Position numbers and translations under genes: made by a program. A DNA stretch of 64,000 nucleotides from Vesta saturnalis. Its lineage: Eukaryota > Arthropoda > Insecta > Coleoptera > Lampyridae. The stretch is taken from assembly GCA_036346205.1 (NCBI GenBank), contig JARFJB010001662.1, forward strand, positions 533,501 to 597,500, written 5' to 3'. The notes beneath the pieces were generated by a model that was not told the origin of the DNA, made no database searches, and saw nothing but the letters and a program-made list of their open reading frames with translations. This document shows positions 1-9,384 of this stretch, piece by piece. Numbering within the stretch: position 1 is the first letter of the stretch; each line of letters opens with the position of its first letter.

Positions 1-640
1 TCTTTTGGAGTTTTCCGAACAAATTTTACCCCCATTCCTTTAGCGGCAGTAGTTGATTTTTGCATTGACGGTTTACAACTAGGGTTGAAATCAGACTTCG
101 TTTTAATTTGTCCTAATCCGGACGAGATTACTTACGATAATTTCAGAGCAGCAGTGTTCAAATGTCTAATTTACAAGAAATGAGGATTAAAGAAATAACG
201 AATCTAAAGTCTTATAACTTATTTTCGATAGTCACAAAATATGTTAACATGATGGCAAACGATGAACAAACCTTGGACAAGTTGAGAGGTCTCTAGGACA
301 CATAACTTTTCAAACGATCGTAAAACTTTTAATAGGAGCAATTCTAGAAGTTATAATGGGAGGCCTATTTGTTTTCTATGCAACAGACCAGGTCACTTTG
401 CATCTACATGCGATTTTAATAATTTAAATCGAAACCCACATTCTAATAATTTAATGTCAAATTTTAGTAATAGTTCTAAAAACAATTATAGCCTTTTTAG
501 GGGAAATAACAATTTTAGGGAAAATAATAACATGAGAGGGAACAATAGGAGAGTAACTTTTGCAAATAATAATACGTACACAAGACAAAAAACATTTAGG
601 GAACGTAGATCATCTTACAGATTACCATCCTGAAGTCCTA
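1..640 (+). pseudogene. Ty3/gypsy gag nucleocapsid relic
   Basis: The plus strand reads a broken gag. An open stretch at 1-180 is followed by stops. At about 368-410 there is a single CCHC zinc knuckle with the spacing C-x2-C-x4-H-x4-C (CFLCNRPGHFASTC), then a tail rich in Asn and Arg (RGNN and NNR runs, to about 630), as expected for an RNA-binding nucleocapsid. Retroviral-type protease and RT fragments follow on the same strand, so this is the left part of an old gypsy-like element cut by the window edge. Stops and frame changes show it is dead. The family level (gypsy rather than BEL) rests on the downstream RT. Confidence 0.6.
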
Positions 641-746
641 CTCCAAAAAACGAGGGAAAGCGCCTCGATCGCGAAAATTACTAACGATCGACGCCACATA
701 CATTTTAAATGATAATTTATTAAACGTATTTGGTAAAATTAATAAT

Positions 747-938
747 TTGTTAACCAACATTTTAGTAGACACAGGTAGTTTTTATAATATAATAAGTAGA
801 GAATTAGCGCCTAATATAAAGCTTCTATCAAACCCAATTACGTTACACACAGTTGGAAATTTAAAAATTCCAGTTTTAGGCAAAAGCCCAATTCGTGTAA
901 GGCTGGGCAATTTCGAGCAAAAATGTAATTTTCGGTAA
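747..938 (+). pseudogene. Ty3/gypsy aspartic protease relic
   Basis: This short reading frame carries the retropepsin active-site motif ILVDTGSFYNII followed by a beta-rich stretch ending in VRLGN. Retropepsins work as dimers and cut the Gag-Pol polyprotein. The piece is much shorter than a full protease of about 100-130 residues and runs into stops after 938. It lies between the zinc-knuckle relic and the RT relic in the order gag-PR-RT on the plus strand, which supports the assignment. Confidence 0.6.
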
Positions 939-1459
939 CTCATTTTTAAGACAAAATAAGGCATTAACTGATTTTAGTGAATTTAAATTAATATTACATA
1001 AGGGTTATAAAAAGTTTAAAATCTCTATTTCGAAAGATATAGATGTTAATGATGATGACATTATTTAGATAAAGTTTTATTAACCAAGCGTAAAATGCTA
1101 CAAAGCAACAATTCGCGATGATGTAATATTAGAAATTAATAAACCTTTAAACATTGCAATTAAATCCATGTTTAAATTTTAAAGATGTTGATCTTAAAAA
1201 ATGTATTTTTGAAGCAACACGCTACTTATTTAATAAAAAAATCAATAATAATAATAAGGTACGCTTTTGCGTATAAAGGTGAAGTTTATGTGACAGTGCA
1301 AGTGTTAGTGCGAAATAAAGAAGAATTATTTGCTGGACAACATTAGGACATCTAGTGTATAATAATAAAAATGACAATAAACAACCATCACCTTCGATCA
1401 AGGCAACCGATAAAAAGAAACTACATCATATTTCATCAGATTTAACACAAAGTGAAAAG

Positions 1460-1777
1460 TCGAAATAAAATCAACTTCTACCGGAATTTAAGGATATACT
1501 TGCCGAAGAAGCAGCATCAATGGGATTTACCAATCAAGTGACAAACATTATAGATACTGGACACGAAGCACCTATTAAAAGCGGCTCTTATCGTGTTTCG
1601 CAACAAGAGAGTAGTATAATACAGAACCAAATAGAAGAAATGCTTGAGCATGGAGTAATCGTGCCATCCCAATCCAATTACAGTTCACCAATTATTTTAG
1701 TAACGAAGAAGGGTGGAAATTTTCGTTTTTGTGTCGATTATAGGAAATTAAACGCGATTACAAAGAAAAACAATTAG
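1460..1777 (+). pseudogene. Ty3/gypsy reverse transcriptase N-terminus, truncated
   Basis: From about 1460 the plus strand reads the typical start of a gypsy RT: LLPEFKDI, then the primer-grip-side region with EMLEHGVIVPS, then SPIILVTKKGGNFRFCVDYRKLN, which is RT motif 1-2 (the conserved VxKKxGxxRxCxDYRxLN). The frame stops at 1777, before the YVDD catalytic motif, and nothing that continues it was found downstream. It is the 3' limit of the plus-strand gypsy relic and cannot make an active polymerase. Confidence 0.75.
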
Positions 1778-1826
1778 CATTAAAAATTATTATTAATTTT
1801 ATTAAATACATAAATAAAAAGTTTAC

Positions 1827-1888
1827 CTCGAGTAGGATTCGAACCTACAACCTGTACTTTGCTAGCGCTAACCAACTGCGCTATTGAG
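1827..1888 (-). repeat. tRNA-like (SINE-type) fragment, copy 1
   Basis: On the minus strand this 62-nt stretch has a box A-like segment (TAGCGCAGTTGGTTAGCGC) and a box B with the core GGTTCGAATCC, the two internal Pol III promoter elements of tRNA genes. It is about 10 nt too short for a tRNA, and the acceptor ends and anticodon stem do not pair well. A related copy sits at 11654. Both are followed on the minus strand by a shared short tail (AAACTTTTTATTTATG). A tRNA-derived SINE or tRNA relic fits better than a working tRNA gene. Confidence 0.5.
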
Positions 1889-2567
1889 ATTTAAGCCACA
1901 ATCAATGTAAACTCTGTCTTTATGTATGTAGAACTGATGTAAATTCTAAATATGAGTTTACAATCAAATTACTTAGCTCATCGAATGATATCACGGAATC
2001 CCCTGGTCAGCGGGTAACATTCCATTCCACTTATTACCCAGAATTCTTCGAAATGTCATTGGGGAAAATAAAGTGGCCTGCGTGTGAGCGGACCAGGCCG
2101 CGATTTTCAAACAGTATTTGATGCCAAACCAGGTGCAACTGGAAAGTTCAGACAGTGAGGATGAATCGTTCATGTGACTTTATATGAACATCTTATTCGT
2201 TTTTTTGGTTTAATCTTAGATTTTATTTTAGTTAAGGGAATTTATTAATTATTATTATTAATTATTAATATAAGTATGACATCAAATTATTTTCTTTTAG
2301 AACCATTGTTACTTCTGTCTACATTGCCCAGCCTATTTCTGTTCAAATAAGACCCGAATTGTGGGAAGAAATTATTTTAATGAAGACAAAAGACGCGAAA
2401 AGCGCATGGCTCATCGAATACGAGAGAAACAAGTACAGAATCAAAAGATTCAAGATTTTATAAGGAGAATTGACGCAGAATTACATAACAATTTACAGGG
2501 AGTTACAAATAACTCTAAGAAATTTACCGAGTACCATCAAGAAGTATCAAAAAATTTAGAGAAAATT
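1889..2567. other. Unassigned AT-rich DNA with weak coding traces
   Basis: Two short open stretches are visible on the plus strand (about 2050-2175, with an acidic SSDSEDE tail, and about 2300-2560, with a CYFCLHCPAYFC cysteine cluster followed by a basic helix). Neither matches a family I can name and both lack a clear start. The second runs into the LTR copy that begins at 2568, so it is probably part of an older insertion rather than a host gene. Confidence 0.3.
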
Positions 2568-2755
2568 TGTAATAATAATAAAAAAGTTGGGTGTTTTTGT
2601 TAATAATTTCACCCCTAATATTACATATACTTCTAATAATAAATAGAAGATTTTGTGCCTTCAGCTCAGTCGGCGATTAAACGGGCCATGTTCTTAAAAT
2701 TTGATGAGCTTTAATTAAAAAATGTGTTGTGGTTACATATGATTGCTTTTTGAAG
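2568..2755 (-). repeat. Partial LTR copy (3' LTR side) of the minus-strand gypsy element
   Basis: About 185 bp starting with TGTAATAATAATAAAAAAGT match, in direct orientation, the stretch 8348-8535 on the other side of the minus-strand gypsy coding region. Shared blocks include TAATAATTTCACCCCTAATA and TTTGTGCCTTCAGCTCA. The match stops at about 2755, where a GC-richer segment begins. Direct repeats flanking gag-pol are what LTRs should look like. The divergence (several indels) says the element is old. Confidence 0.6.
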
Positions 2756-3721
2756 TTAAGAGCACAGCAACCAACCATGACCTGAAGGGTCAGAGGACGG
2801 GGAACCCGGGAACAGTTTTCCTGTGCAACGATAAAAATCACGGCAAAAAGCCTCTCCACGGCAAGAGTCAAATTTCTTCCACTCAAACCATGAAATCGCG
2901 AGAATTGAGGCCGAGAGAAAGCAATTCCACTACCCTTCCCCGGTGGTCTCAAACCAAGCCCCCTAGGTACATCAATACAAAACACCCGCATTCACGTTCA
3001 GTTGAGTAAGTCAAAATCGGTAAATTAAAGTGTTCGCCAGGTTACGGTGTATAAATGGATTGGATTGTGCACTCTTCCGAACACATTCGTACCCCACCCC
3101 CCTCCCAAATACCCAAGTGTCATAACCAGGAAGTCATAGTTAGGATGTGAACTAGTATCGAGGATGACACGATGTGAACCGAAGAACACAATGCACCGTC
3201 TAAGGCTAGAACACCAGACAAATCAGGAATCAGCAAACGCTAGAATTTCGAAACGATTTTCGGTAACCAAAATAAATTAATTTGAATCAAAACAGATAAG
3301 TATTTAAGCACTTCTAGTATTCTTACCAATGGTTAAGAGTTTGAAAGTTTCACGTCAAATAACGATCAGAGGTAAACTCAAAGAGGTTATTTAAATTTTT
3401 ACAATTTTTTTTACTATTGTAACAATAGCAAATTGTAAATCCTATAAATGAAAATAATTTACCTCAGAACTAATTTCCCTAAAAATCGGCAAAGTACGTT
3501 GCACAATATGATCTAAATATCAACAATCGTGCTAAACAAGTGCAGCAAAAATAAAATAAGTGGTTTGCAAGGCCACATAAAATATAAATAAAATAAGGTG
3601 CGAAATAAGTACAAAATAAAATCAAATTACTTTTGAAAAATAATCAAAGTATTATAAATGTAGGTAAGAAAACTAGAATTTAATAATCCTAAAAATATTT
3701 TTGAATAAAAATAATTTCTAT
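2756..3721. other. Non-coding stretch with a GC-richer island
   Basis: At about 2770-3005 base composition rises well above the flanks (GGGGAACCCGGGAACAG, CCACTACCCTTCCCCGG), and both strands stay open for about 90-100 codons, with no recognisable domain. The rest (3006-3721) is AT-rich with repeated AAATAAAATAAG-like words and a C-run near 3096. This interval should contain the remainder of the 3' LTR of the minus-strand gypsy element, but it does not align by eye with 8536-9380. Confidence 0.3.
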
Positions 3722-4922
3722 TTAATGTGGTTTTAAATCTCTGACATGAAAAACACCTAAAGGTTTATCATTAAGAGTGGCCAATTGGTACGTGGTTCGA
3801 CCTAACACTTCAATGACTTTTGCTTCAATAACTTTTGGAGCTAACTTTTGACTATAAGTTTTCGTCGCATCAGATAGGTCCTTTTTCCAAACTAAATCGC
3901 CGACGTTTAATTTCAATGGACGCCGTTGCAAATTGTAAGATTTAGAATTTCGTTCGTAAGTTGCATGTAAATTTCGTTTAACTCTTAAAAATTGGTGATA
4001 GTTCATTTAAATCTTGAACCAATTGTTCACAGTTGTTAATTGATAACTCATCCTCTTTAAAATCTTTTAATCGACCATAAAAATCTCCAGTAATCGGAAC
4101 AGTTCGATCAAACGGCAAAAAGGAAGGTGAAAATTTAGTAGATTTATGAACAACGTTACGAATAGCATGGGCAATTTTGTGAATTTCAGTATCCCATTCC
4201 TTGTGATTATCTTTAATGTAAGATCTTATTGCAGTACCTACTACTTTATTAACTCTCTCAACATAATGTACTTAGGGATGGTACCTCGCATTAAACCAAA
4301 TAGGTTGAACTTTGTAAGAATCTAATAAATTTTTAAATAATGCACTCTTAAATTGAGGGCCGTTGTCCACCATACAAATTTATGGTCCACCGAAAACTAG
4401 GAACACATAATTTTCAATATATTGGCAAATACCTTCAGCAGTAGCACTGCGCATTGGGTGAATCAGAGTAAATTTGGTAAACCAATCGCAAACAACTAAT
4501 AAAACAGTATTACCATTTTTCCATCTGGGAAAAGGACCTACTAAATCAATTGAAATGCACTGAAAAGGAAAAGATACATTTTTCTCTTTACCCATAAAAC
4601 CATAATGATTAAATTGTGAAGATTTACTTTGATTACAAACATTGAAATTTTTAATGTATTTGGAAATGTCTGATTTCATCTTTGGCGAATAATAAAATTC
4701 TTTAATTTTCGAAAAAGTTTTAAAAACACCAAAATGTGATGATGTAGGATCATCATGAAATTTTTTGAAAATATCTATCCTTAAAGATTTAGGAATAACT
4801 AATTTCCATTCCACTAAATTGGACTTAATATTTAAATCGTTTGAAATAAATTTGTAACGTTTATCATTTTCAATTCTAGAATCGGGAAATAATTCAGAAT
4901 TTTTTGAATCGTTAATTAACAT
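3722..4922 (-). pseudogene. gypsy integrase relic
   Basis: Reading 4922 to 3722 on the minus strand, the first part has the HHCC zinc-binding N-terminal region (H near DDPTSSHFGVF, then CNQSK), followed by the catalytic core with the first Asp in SIDLVGPFPRW. The second Asp (VDNGPQFKSALF, about 4330-4370) and the Glu (YVERVNK, about 4250) lie in another frame, after a frameshift at about 4380 and an in-frame stop near 4275. The C-terminal part (4006-3722) contains LNVGDLVW and VRDLKPH, typical of the gypsy integrase tail. All catalytic residues survive, but the gene is broken. Confidence 0.8.
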
Positions 4923-5094
4923 TTTCTTATACCAATCGTCTAAATCTACAGCTGAAAATTCTAAAGAGTTAACTGCTAAAGGTGCTCTTGAAAGTGCACC
5001 AGGAACAACATTTAATTTACCCTTCCTTGAATGACTTCAAAATCGAATTGTTGTAGTTTAACACTTCATCGGGCTAATCGACCTGAAGAATTTT

Positions 5095-5595
5095 TTAATT
5101 ATTAAGCCAAATCAGTGAATGATGATCAGTAATGACTTTAAAATGGGTATCTTCAATATAAGGTCTAAATTTTTGAATTCCAATAATAACAGCAAGTAAT
5201 TCACGCTCAGTAATAGAATAATTTTTTTCGGCTTTATTTAAAGTACGAGAACCGTAAGCAATAACCTTTTCATTGTCTCCCTCACCGTGGGTTAAAACAC
5301 ACCCAATACCACAATTGGAGGCATCGCATTGTAAATAAAATGTTTTTGAAAAATCTGGGCTCGCTAAAATAGAAGCATTTACCAATAAAGATTTAATTGT
5401 TCCATTTTTCCCTTTAAGTAAATCGTTAATTGGAGCTAAAACTGTAGAAAAATCATTAATAAAACGCCTGTACCATGAACACATTCCGATAGAACGTTTA
5501 ACTTCTGTAAAAGTATTTGGTTGAGGAAATTTTGTAATCGCATCCACTTTTGATGGATCGGTATAAAGACCATTATTATCAATAACAAAACCCAA
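5095..5595 (-). pseudogene. gypsy RT connection and RNase H relic
   Basis: This 166-codon frame starts in the RT thumb/connection (GFVIDNNGLYTDPSKVDAI, then a WYRRFINDFS block typical of gypsy RTs) and continues into RNase H. Visible RNase H marks are FYLQCDASNCGIG (first catalytic Asp), the ITERELLAVI helix (Glu) and VITDHHSLIWL (Asp of TDH). The frame stops right after the TDH motif, so the last RNase H helix is lost. RNase H removes the RNA template during reverse transcription. Confidence 0.8.
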
Positions 5596-5639
5596 ATATG
5601 ATAATTGTCGTTTACAAAATTCACATTTATTTACATTAG

Positions 5640-6169
5640 CATCATTAGGCCTTTTAAAATAGAAATATGTTCTTGAAATGTACTGGAAAATATAATTATG
5701 TCATCTAAACAGACAAAAACCGATTGTGACAAATCATGACCTCCATAAATCTTTCTAAAGTACTGGGAGCGTTGGTAACACCCACAGGCATAACGGTGTA
5801 TTGAAATAAACCTCTACGTGGAACAGTAAAAGCAGTTTTTTCACAACTTTCGGGGCCTAAAGGAATTTGCCAAAAAGCTTTCTTTAAATCTATTGAAGTT
5901 AAATATCTAGCATCTCTTAATTTATCCAAAATATCGTTTAAAAATGGTAAGGAGTAAGCATCTTTCTTAGTAACTGAATTTAATTTCTTGTTTGCATCAA
6001 AGCAGACTCTAAACTCGCCTGATTTCTTTTGAAGTAAAACCGTTTGGAAATTCCAAGGGGAAGAACTGGGTTTAATAATTCCTTGGTCTAACATTTCGTC
6101 AATTTCTTTATTTGCATGTTCCGACATAGCAGAAGATATAATATCGTTGTTTAATTGGTATGACCTCAC
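5640..6169 (-). pseudogene. gypsy reverse transcriptase core relic
   Basis: The minus strand at 6169-5705 carries RT motifs in order: a KKSGEFRVCFDANKKLN block, then YLTSIDLKKAFWQIPL with the first catalytic Asp, and PRRGLFQYTVMPVGVTNAP (fingers/palm). The catalytic box follows at about 5700-5670 in a shifted frame as CLDDIII instead of the usual YxDD. It is preceded by EMLDQ.., the usual gypsy RT entry. One frameshift separates the palm halves, so no active enzyme can be made from this copy. Confidence 0.8.
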
Positions 6170-6481
6170 CCGTATTAATAGTATGAAAAACTTTATTGGT
6201 TTTACTCCATTTTGAATTTGCTAAAGTTTTAAAAATATCAATAACTTGGTTCAATTCAGAAATTTGATCGGTATTAAGATCATCTATACTTTTAAATCAT
6301 TTAAAAACTTGTCTCCGCAGAATTTTCAACAAAAGAATTTTCACTAAAATCAGCTTTAATTTCAAATAATTGACAAAAGCCGATTCCTAAGGTAAGAAAT
6401 TGTTTTTGTAATATTATTAATAGTCAAAGATAAGTCAATACTTTCTAAAATGGATTGTAAAGAACCATCGGCAATAATCAA

Positions 6482-6799
6482 TCATGAAAAAGGTGAATTC
6501 CTATTTAATTTTAAATCATATTTATCAATTAAAAACAAAGCGGGCTTACCTAAAATTGTAACAGTAGCTCCACTGTCTAATAAAGCGGCAAAATTTTCGT
6601 TAAAAATTTGTACGTTAATAAAAGATCTAATATCATTACTTTTTTCAACAAATTTTAAACAAAGTTTTGGAGTTCCATAAAATTCATTTACAGTAATTAA
6701 CCATTCTTTCCAAACAGGTTTGTCAGTTACTGCAAAATTGTTAGGAACTTGTCGACTAAGAGAACACTTCCCAATTAAAAGTTTTTTGAAAATTTGCAC
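6482..6799 (-). pseudogene. gypsy aspartic protease relic
   Basis: On the minus strand a frame of 105 codons contains FAALLDSGATVTILG, the retropepsin active-site loop (DSGAT), about 65 residues from its start. Upstream residues (SYPSW-like basic linker) connect to the zinc knuckles at 6775-7164 and the RT lies downstream, so position and motif agree. The frame ends before a second conserved Gly-rich flap can be recognised. Confidence 0.7.
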
Positions 6800-7164
6800 T
6801 TAGCGCAATTAGTAAAAGTCACGTCGGAATGACCACATTTGTAGCAAAAGGTAACACTCACATCACTGTCACAGGTGTGATAGGTATGTCCTAATTGTTT
6901 ACATTTGAAACAAGTTGTTGGTTTAGCTGTATTGCTTTTAGAATTTTTGAAAGTTGAATTTGAAATTTTTGGTTTAGCACCAGTAAAATTAATTTTAGCT
7001 TTACTGTTTTGATTCGAAGTCAAAGATTTTGATTTGTGTTCAAGTTGTTTTTGAAACTCCGAATTTGAATTATTTTTAAATTCAGAGTTTTCTAATTTAA
7101 CCAGTTGTAATTTTTTACATAAATCGACAAGATGAAAAATATCGGTAATATTAACAACAGCCAA
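6775..7164 (-). pseudogene. gypsy nucleocapsid with two zinc knuckles
   Basis: The frame begins with a Lys/Ser/Asn-rich segment and ends with two cysteine clusters: CFKCKQLGHTYHTC, a canonical CCHC knuckle, and a second cluster CYKCGHSDVTFTNCAKC. Nucleocapsid domains bind and package the element RNA. It overlaps the next frame (protease), as in gag-pol fusions with a frameshift between them. The larger upstream gag (capsid region) is in pieces at 7209-7919. Confidence 0.75.
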
Positions 7165-7208
7165 TTGTGTTGCATACGAAGGCTGTAAATTTTTGTGATA
7201 ATTTTAAG

Positions 7209-7919
7209 CTATTCAACCTTAGAAGGAAGAATGTCTATTTGAGAAAATAAATTAATCATTTCAGATATAAAGAGGGTTGGAATTTCATCAAAAGTCTGTT
7301 TCTTGTTCGTAATTTCATTTAACAAAACTTTATCATGTCCTTCGGGTAAAAAGTCGCTTTTCAATAATAATAAGTTCATCCCACGAATCAATTTGAGATC
7401 TAATAGAACGAAACCACGTCAAACCCCTTCCTGAAAACAGATTAATTCCGGATAACATATCTGACTTTGAAATATTACGAGCAAGCATTAATTCTTCACA
7501 CCTTTGAATAAATGAGAAAACTTCCTTTTCACTACCATTAAATTTTAGATTTAATTTATAAACAGGAAGAGAACTTCTAGAAGTATTTAAATTTGAAAAA
7601 TCTTCGGTTCGGATGTTTACTGAAGTACTATTGGTTCGTTATTTGCCATTAAAATGTTGGAATGATCAAGATACTGTAAGTCCTTACCCAAATCTAAATT
7701 TTCGTTAATCGATTCAATTAATTCAATATTGTCATTACATAGTGAAAGCAATTGATCATGTAAAAGCGCATATTCGTCATTAAATACCGTATAATTCAAA
7801 CGTTTCAAGATGTGTAAAAGACGAGTATATAGTTTGAGATATTCACTTTTTGGTGAATTAATTTTGTGTAAATTTATTAATGATTGAATGTGACTAAGTT
7901 TGACTTTTAAACAAATCAA
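7209..7919 (-). pseudogene. gypsy gag (capsid side) fragments
   Basis: Two short minus-strand frames (7919-7617, then 7391-7209) separated by stops occupy the place where matrix/capsid of gag should be. They are rich in Leu, Ile, Lys and Glu and helical in character (for example a LNEITNKKQTFDEIP stretch before the nucleocapsid). No capsid motif can be named from sequence alone. The assignment rests on position between the primer-binding site and the zinc knuckles. Confidence 0.5.
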
Positions 7920-8327
7920 TTCTTCAGTTTGGTTAATTTCAATTTTTGTATAGAAATCCCTTAACTTTGGATTGATTCACTCTAAATTCAATTTCAGTCG
8001 TAACAATTTGCGTTTCTCATCAACTGACATCTTTTCAGTCCCGAGAACATGATGGTATCTCAATTCTATCAACAATTCATCGCTTCTTAAAGCCTCCACT
8101 ACATAAATCGACATGATTAATAAAATGATATACAAATATACACAAAACACAATAAGGTTACAATAATCATAAAAATAAAATACTATAATACCTTTATATG
8201 GTAATTATTAATATTCGAAATACGTCAACCAAGATATCTAACACATACAAAATTGACATACACAAAGGTAATTGTAAACTTAATTCTTAGCTATCGAGAA
8301 GCATCTAATTGAATAAATTGCAAATTA

Positions 8328-8346
8328 AGCCCCACGTTGGACGCCA
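8328..8346 (-). promoter_or_regulatory. Primer-binding site of the minus-strand gypsy element
   Basis: Read on the minus strand, TGGCGTCCAACGTGGGGC starts one base after the LTR end (LTR boundary at 8348). LTR elements prime minus-strand DNA synthesis from a tRNA 3' end, and primer-binding sites begin with TGG (complement of CCA). Location next to the LTR and the TGG start support this. The tRNA used was not identified. Coordinates may be off by a base. Confidence 0.55.
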
Positions 8347-8347
8347 G

Positions 8348-8535
8348 TGTAATTATAAAAAAGGTTGGGCGAAGAGGTTGTTGTTAATAATTTCACCCCT
8401 AATATTACTTATACTCCTAATAATACATTTTTGTGCCTTCAGCTCAATCGGAGATTAAACAGGCAATGTTCTTAAAATTTAATTTGCTTTAATTAGAAAA
8501 TGTGTGTGTGGTTAGATATGTTCGCTTTACAAAAA
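8348..8535 (-). repeat. Partial LTR copy (5' LTR side) of the minus-strand gypsy element
   Basis: It starts TGTAATTATAAAAAAGGTTG and aligns with 2568-2755 (shared TAATAATTTCACCCCTAATA, TTTGTGCCTTCAGCTCA, ATGTTCTTAAAATTT). Its left edge adjoins the primer-binding site, as the inner end of a 5' LTR must. If AATT at 9363-9366 is the target duplication, the LTR would run to 9362, but the matching part ends near 8535. Confidence 0.6.
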
Positions 8536-9384
8536 AATGTGTAACTTCAACCTGTAAATAAATGTTAAAATACATCGGACGCCAACTAATTTTATGGAAA
8601 ACACGTAAACTGTAAATGTAATAAATGTAAAATTGGAAACAATAACAAGGTTTATTATAAAAATCTTTTACTCTAGTTATAAAGTAGCAAATCTAAATAC
8701 TAATGTTAGTAAATCTGAATTAACTTAAAAATAACTAATAAACAAATGATTAGAAATGAAATACCTGTAGTACCTTTAAATTTTGGTTGTCACTGGTATA
8801 CTGTTACTGATAAAAAAATCTGACGAATGCACGCTTTCAAATTTTGGTTCTGCAATTAATCTTGAAATGGAAATATAGCAGGGTTTTGATATTCGTTGAT
8901 CCCAAATAAGTAAATTCCTTAAAAAACCAGTCAAACTTGGTTGATTTAAAAGGGTTAATGTACCATTATAATTTTCCTGCATTGCAACAAACTTCTACTG
9001 CGTCATCCTCGTTAAATAGAAACGTAATAGTACAATAAAATTACGCAAAAGGAAAATTTAACGTTATAAAAAAGAAAAAAAGAAAAACAAAAGTGTTTAA
9101 AAAAGGGTAAATATATCAAACAATAAAAAATAGGTTTAATTAGCTCTTACCGTAAAAATATACGACACTTTATAAAAATGTTCAAGATCAAATATGGATG
9201 CTTCTTGCTTCCATTATCGTACAACAACGACCTCCAAGCACCACTTCAAAATATATAAACGCATGTTTTCAGCCACTAAGGTATGCAATTCACATGACAC
9301 GGAAATGAACGAAATTACCTAAATTATTGCAAATTTCAACTCAACTTAAAAGGTTTGTTACAAATTAAATAAAAGATTATTGAG
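8536..9384. other. Unassigned AT-rich DNA, possibly outer 5' LTR
   Basis: No coding region is recognised. At about 8576-8592 there is a second GGACGCCA word on the plus strand (TGGCGTCC on the minus strand), like the primer-binding site 240 bp away, which could mark a second, related LTR junction. The rest is AT-rich. Confidence 0.25.

Larger units (their letters stand above)
2568..8535 (-). mobile_element. Degenerate Ty3/gypsy LTR retrotransposon (minus strand)
   Basis: Read on the minus strand the order is LTR piece (8535-8348), primer-binding site (about 8346-8328), gag with two zinc knuckles, protease, RT, RNase H, integrase, then an LTR piece (2755-2568). RT before integrase is the Ty3/gypsy order. 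Frameshifts and stops split every module. The outer LTR limits are not resolved. A possible 4-bp target duplication AATT lies at 2564-2567 and 9363-9366, which would make the right LTR 8348-9362. Confidence 0.75.

Noticed and set aside
1827..1888. Functional tRNA gene
   Set aside because: Too short (62 nt), with poor acceptor and anticodon stem pairing.
2361..2603. 80-codon plus-strand frame as a gene
   Set aside because: It runs into the LTR copy that starts at 2568, has no recognised domain and lies in decayed repeat DNA.
2677..3009. Possible rRNA or a host exon in the GC-rich island
   Set aside because: No stretch could be matched to conserved 18S or 28S core text that I know, and no splice-consistent exon or domain is seen.
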